Shown here piece by piece: positions 4,415 through 5,673 of a stretch of 5,673 nucleotides of DNA. Each line of letters starts with the position of its first letter. Position 1 is the first letter of the stretch. Position numbers and translations under genes: made by a program. Source of the stretch: CAYGXH01 sp964354485 (lineage in GTDB: Bacteria; Bacteroidota; Ignavibacteria; UBA10030; SZUA-254); contig CAYGZY010000013.1 of NCBI GenBank assembly GCA_964354485.1, positions 1-5,673 of the forward strand. The letters are read 5' to 3'. The notes under the pieces are model-generated. The model saw nothing but the letters and a program-made list of their open reading frames with translations, was not told the origin of the DNA and did no database searches.

Positions 4415-5515
4415 ATGTTAAATATGTCGGTGCGTATTTTCTCGATTCCAGGAAATCGCATTGCTGTTCAATTTCCCTACAATAAAGATTTTATAGGTAT
4501 ACTGAAAAAAATAAACGGGTATAAATGGCATCCAGAGGAAAAATATTGGAGTTTTCCGTCCCAAACAATTACTCTAAAAACGTTATCGAACATTTTCAGA
4601 GGGGATAAAATCGAGAGTCAGGTTCCTGATGAAATTCTAAATAAATTTAAAAATGAACTCAAGCTTAGAAGTTATAGTTCAAAGACTATAAAATCATACC
4701 GAAGTTGTCTAAGGTCATTTTTAGGTTATATATTTCCTCGGCAGCCCAAAGATGTAGGATCAGAAGAAATAAAAGCGTATCTCCTTCATCTTATAGAAAC
4801 CGAAAAATGCACAGCAGGCACGGTAAACCAGGTTATTAATGCGCTCAGATTCTTGTATAATGAGATTTACGATAAGAAGTTTGCGGTTGGAGAACTGCCG
4901 CGACCAAAGAAGGAAAAGAAATTACCCGATATCCTAAATGAAGACGAGGTTATTAGTATTTTTAATTGTGTAAAAAACCTCAAACACCGCATTATGTTGA
5001 TGATTGCATACGATAGTGGATTAAGAGTTAGTGAAGTCGTATATTTGAGGGTAGAAGATATAGATGCCGGACGCATGTTAATTCATATCCGTTGTGCAAA
5101 GGGCCAGAAGGATCGTTATGTAGCATTTTCTAAATCAATTTTAAAATATTTTCATGTATATTGGCATGCATATAATCTTGGAACAAGTGGGTGGTTATTT
5201 CCTGGGGTGAAGAATGATAAACATTTATCAATAAGGAGTATTCAGGCGGTTTTTGAGAGGGCTGTCAAATCTGCTGGAATTTACAAACCTGTTTCGATGC
5301 ACACATTACGACATTCTTTCGCTACACACTCACACGAGCATGGTTGCGACATCAGGTTTTTACAAAAGATTTTAGGACATAAAAGCATAAAAACGACTGA
5401 AATTTACACGCATGTCAGTAATGCCGATATTGCAAAAGTCAAGGGTGCGCTCGATTACATAGAAGAAGAAAAATTGTTTAAAAAGGGATTAGGGGACACA
5501 AAATTACTGACTTAA
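4415..5515 (+). CDS. Tyrosine recombinase/integrase with N-terminal accessory domain
   Basis: A 366-residue site-specific recombinase with all catalytic residues: Arg204 (SGLRVSEV), Lys229 (CAKGQKDR), His296 and Arg299 (HTLRHSFATH), His322 (LGHKSIKTT) and the nucleophile Tyr331 (EIYTHV). Residues 71-158 are the SAM-like core-binding domain (LRSYSSKTIKSY, then TVNQVINALRFLY); 171-343 are the catalytic domain. Residues 1-65 form an extra small domain with FPYNKDFIGILKKINGYKW and YWSFP. It resembles the HARP-like pattern (FxYxxxLIxxxKxxxxxxWxxxxKxWxFP) and recalls N-terminal domains of some integrases in Bacteroidota-like genomes. The insertion that marks integron integrases between the Lys and HxxR motifs is absent. 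The gene is visibly more AT-rich than its neighbours, suggesting recent transfer. It follows the NusG-like gene on the same strand, with a recombination-site-like repeat just upstream. Its substrate is unknown. Confidence 0.93.
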   Translation: MLNMSVRIFSIPGNRIAVQFPYNKDFIGILKKINGYKWHPEEKYWSFPSQTITLKTLSNIFRGDKIESQVPDEILNKFKNELKLRSYSSKTIKSYRSCLRSFLGYIFPRQPKDVGSEEIKAYLLHLIETEKCTAGTVNQVINALRFLYNEIYDKKFAVGELPRPKKEKKLPDILNEDEVISIFNCVKNLKHRIMLMIAYDSGLRVSEVVYLRVEDIDAGRMLIHIRCAKGQKDRYVAFSKSILKYFHVYWHAYNLGTSGWLFPGVKNDKHLSIRSIQAVFERAVKSAGIYKPVSMHTLRHSFATHSHEHGCDIRFLQKILGHKSIKTTEIYTHVSNADIAKVKGALDYIEEEKLFKKGLGDTKLLT

Positions 5516-5531
5516 CAAAACCATGAAAAGC

Positions 5532-5569
5532 AAAAACGCAATAACATGCGTTGTTAACAGAGTTATAAG
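5532..5569 (+). promoter_or_regulatory. Inverted repeat overlapping a possible promoter for the downstream gene
   Basis: AACGCA (5535-5540) and TGCGTT (5547-5552) are perfect inverted repeats around ATAACA; extending to nine bases gives 8 of 9 matches (5532-5555). The spacer hexamer ATAACA (5541-5546), 17 bases and TATAAG (5564-5569) form a plausible sigma-70 promoter (4/6 and 5/6). If so, the repeat is placed like an operator over the -35 region. The 6-base spacer would also fit a Xer-type recombinase site. TGTTAACA (5552-5559) is a further 8-base palindrome. No U-run follows, so it is unlikely to terminate the recombinase transcript. Confidence 0.3.
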
Positions 5570-5620
5570 CAATTGGCACCTTGCAATATTTCTTAAACCA
5601 TAATCCCGAAGGACAATGAT

Positions 5621-5673
5621 ATGAAACTAAATTCGTTAGGATTTTTAGGTTTATTAGGTTTACTTGGTACTCT
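5621..5673 (+). CDS. Start of a small Leu/Gly-rich, probably membrane protein (partial)
   Basis: ATG 5621 is preceded by AAGGA at 5609-5613, seven bases upstream, which is good spacing. The seventeen complete codons read MKLNSLGFLGLLGLLGT, a repeating LGxLG hydrophobic run that must be a membrane segment or signal-like helix. The pattern resembles the N-terminus of small DUF3796-type membrane proteins, but too little is visible to assign a family. It starts 105 bases after the recombinase stop and may be cargo associated with it. The window ends inside the gene. Confidence 0.6.
   Translation, partial: MKLNSLGFLGLLGLLGT

Noticed and set aside
4415..5569. Integron integrase with an attC site downstream
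   Set aside because: The recombinase lacks the integron-specific insertion, and the downstream repeat does not fit the RYYYAAC/GTTRRRY core boxes.
5523..5603. 26-codon reading frame between the recombinase and the last gene
   Set aside because: It has no ribosome site and no recognisable features, and it covers the inverted repeat and putative promoter.

Overview
The window holds seven genes, in two groups that face away from each other. Three traits suggest a bacterium of the FCB / Bacteroidota-Ignavibacteriota type: a NusG paralogue of the UpxY kind, a secreted chalcone-isomerase-fold protein, and intergenic CCCCCTCTCC-type palindromic repeats. This is inference, since there is no rRNA or marker gene. 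Clear GAGG/GGAGG ribosome sites precede several starts, which would be unusual for classical Bacteroides. Base composition judged by eye is mixed: about 45-48% G+C over most genes, but clearly more AT-rich (roughly 36%) over the recombinase.

Left part, minus strand, positions 1-3390. Read in the direction of transcription, it starts with a secreted chalcone-isomerase-fold protein (3390-2767). Next comes a DinB-fold putative metalloprotein (2555-2070), then an M24 creatinase/Xaa-Pro peptidase-type protein (1927-704). Last is a lipoprotein membrane-fusion/efflux adaptor whose C-terminus lies outside the window (676-1). The last two are only 27 bases apart and probably share one transcript, with a good promoter just upstream of the peptidase. 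Two related palindromic repeat elements in the same orientation (1994-2061 and 2626-2764) bracket the DinB gene. Each lies within a few bases of the stop codon of the gene upstream of it. The second copy carries two extra palindromic inserts.

Middle, 3391-3778: a 388-base divergent intergenic region with a candidate promoter for each side and no convincing gene.

Right part, plus strand, 3779-5673. A NusG/UpxY-like transcription elongation factor (3779-4333) is followed by a complete tyrosine recombinase with an unusual N-terminal domain (4415-5515). The start of a small Leu/Gly-rich, probably membrane, protein (from 5621) follows. Between the NusG-like gene and the recombinase lies an imperfect inverted repeat with 13-8-13 geometry (4359-4392), the layout of a tyrosine-recombinase core site such as loxP. 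Together these suggest an accessory, possibly phase-variable or mobile locus: the specialised NusG would promote read-through of a long operon, and the recombinase could act on DNA close to its own gene. That model is inference. The sequence directly shows intact catalytic residues, the repeat, and the gene order.
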